Positions 5,993 to 6,116 of a stretch of DNA of 6,116 bases are shown piece by piece. The stretch is from an uncultured Porphyromonas sp. GTDB lineage: Bacteria > Bacteroidota > Bacteroidia > Bacteroidales > Porphyromonadaceae. The notes under the pieces were generated by a model, which worked only from the letters and a program-made list of their open reading frames with translations, was not told where the DNA came from and ran no database searches. The translations under genes were made by a program, and so were the position numbers. The stretch spans positions 1 to 6,116 of the forward strand of contig USJF01000083.1 of NCBI GenBank assembly GCA_900554935.1, written 5' to 3'. The first letter of the stretch is position 1. Each line of letters opens with the position of its first letter.

Positions 5993-6116
5993 TTACTTTA
6001 TTAGGTGGTCAATAGCTACATAAGCGGCATAGCATCCGGCAACGGCTGGATTGTAGGCAATCGTCCCTGTGATCGACTTTTTATTTTGCTCCCCCTCAGT
6101 CACTACAATGGCATGC
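5993..6116 (-). CDS. tcdA: C-terminal fragment of a probable tRNA threonylcarbamoyladenosine dehydratase (ThiF/MoeB/HesA family)
   Basis: Forty codons and a TAA stop (5995-5993) are visible; the 5' part lies beyond the right edge. The reading HAIVVTEGEQNKKS, then GTIAYNPAVAGCYAA and YVAIDHLIK, resembles the C-terminal strand-and-helix of E1-like ThiF/MoeB/HesA enzymes. In TcdA this region has a KKS..GT.SY.PA..G pattern followed by an amphipathic helix of the V/I..L type. TcdA uses ATP to cyclise t6A at position 37 of tRNAs. The adenylation site is outside the window, so TcdA cannot be told from other family members with certainty. It is followed by lolD after five bases. Confidence 0.55.
   Translation of the reverse strand, partial: HAIVVTEGEQNKKSITGTIAYNPAVAGCYAAYVAIDHLIK

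Overview
The window carries part of a Bacteroidota chromosome, most likely order Bacteroidales and possibly Porphyromonas-like. The reasons are an NQR respiratory operon whose subunits read like Bacteroidales proteins (for example the NqrB N-terminus with RKYLDKIKPNF and VPNTTSK), a Bacteroidota-type -7 promoter box (TAnnTTTG), and few strong Shine-Dalgarno sites. The genus is a judgement from sequence memory, not a search result. Every gene I can support lies on the minus strand, so transcription runs from high to low coordinates.

Right part (5993-6116, then 5319-5987, then 4647-5315): a tight three-gene cluster. It holds the 3' end of a probable ThiF/MoeB/HesA-family gene (tcdA-like), a complete LolD-type ABC ATPase, and a membrane-anchored helix-hairpin-helix protein. 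The gaps are 5 and 3 bases, so these three are very probably co-transcribed.

Centre and left (4516 down to 1): the Na+-translocating NADH:quinone oxidoreductase operon, nqrA-nqrB-nqrC-nqrD-nqrE, in canonical order. nqrF, the NADH-oxidising subunit, would be expected beyond the left edge. The 130-base gap before nqrA (4517-4646) is the only sizeable non-coding stretch and holds two overlapping promoter candidates. Together the Nqr subunits form an inner-membrane complex that passes electrons from NADH to quinone and exports Na+. The covalent-FMN motifs in NqrB (Thr221) and NqrC (Thr207), and the paired cysteines of NqrD and NqrE, are all present.

This is mostly ordinary core-genome content. 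The main anomaly is at the left edge. NqrE follows its family closely for about 136 residues and then changes abruptly to unrelated, AT-rich sequence over the last ~55 bases, where the plus strand has a short open frame. That could be an insertion or rearrangement breakpoint or an assembly chimera. Other points of note are a TTG start for nqrB and a duplicated promoter-like element before nqrA. I see no RNA gene, CRISPR array or complete mobile element.
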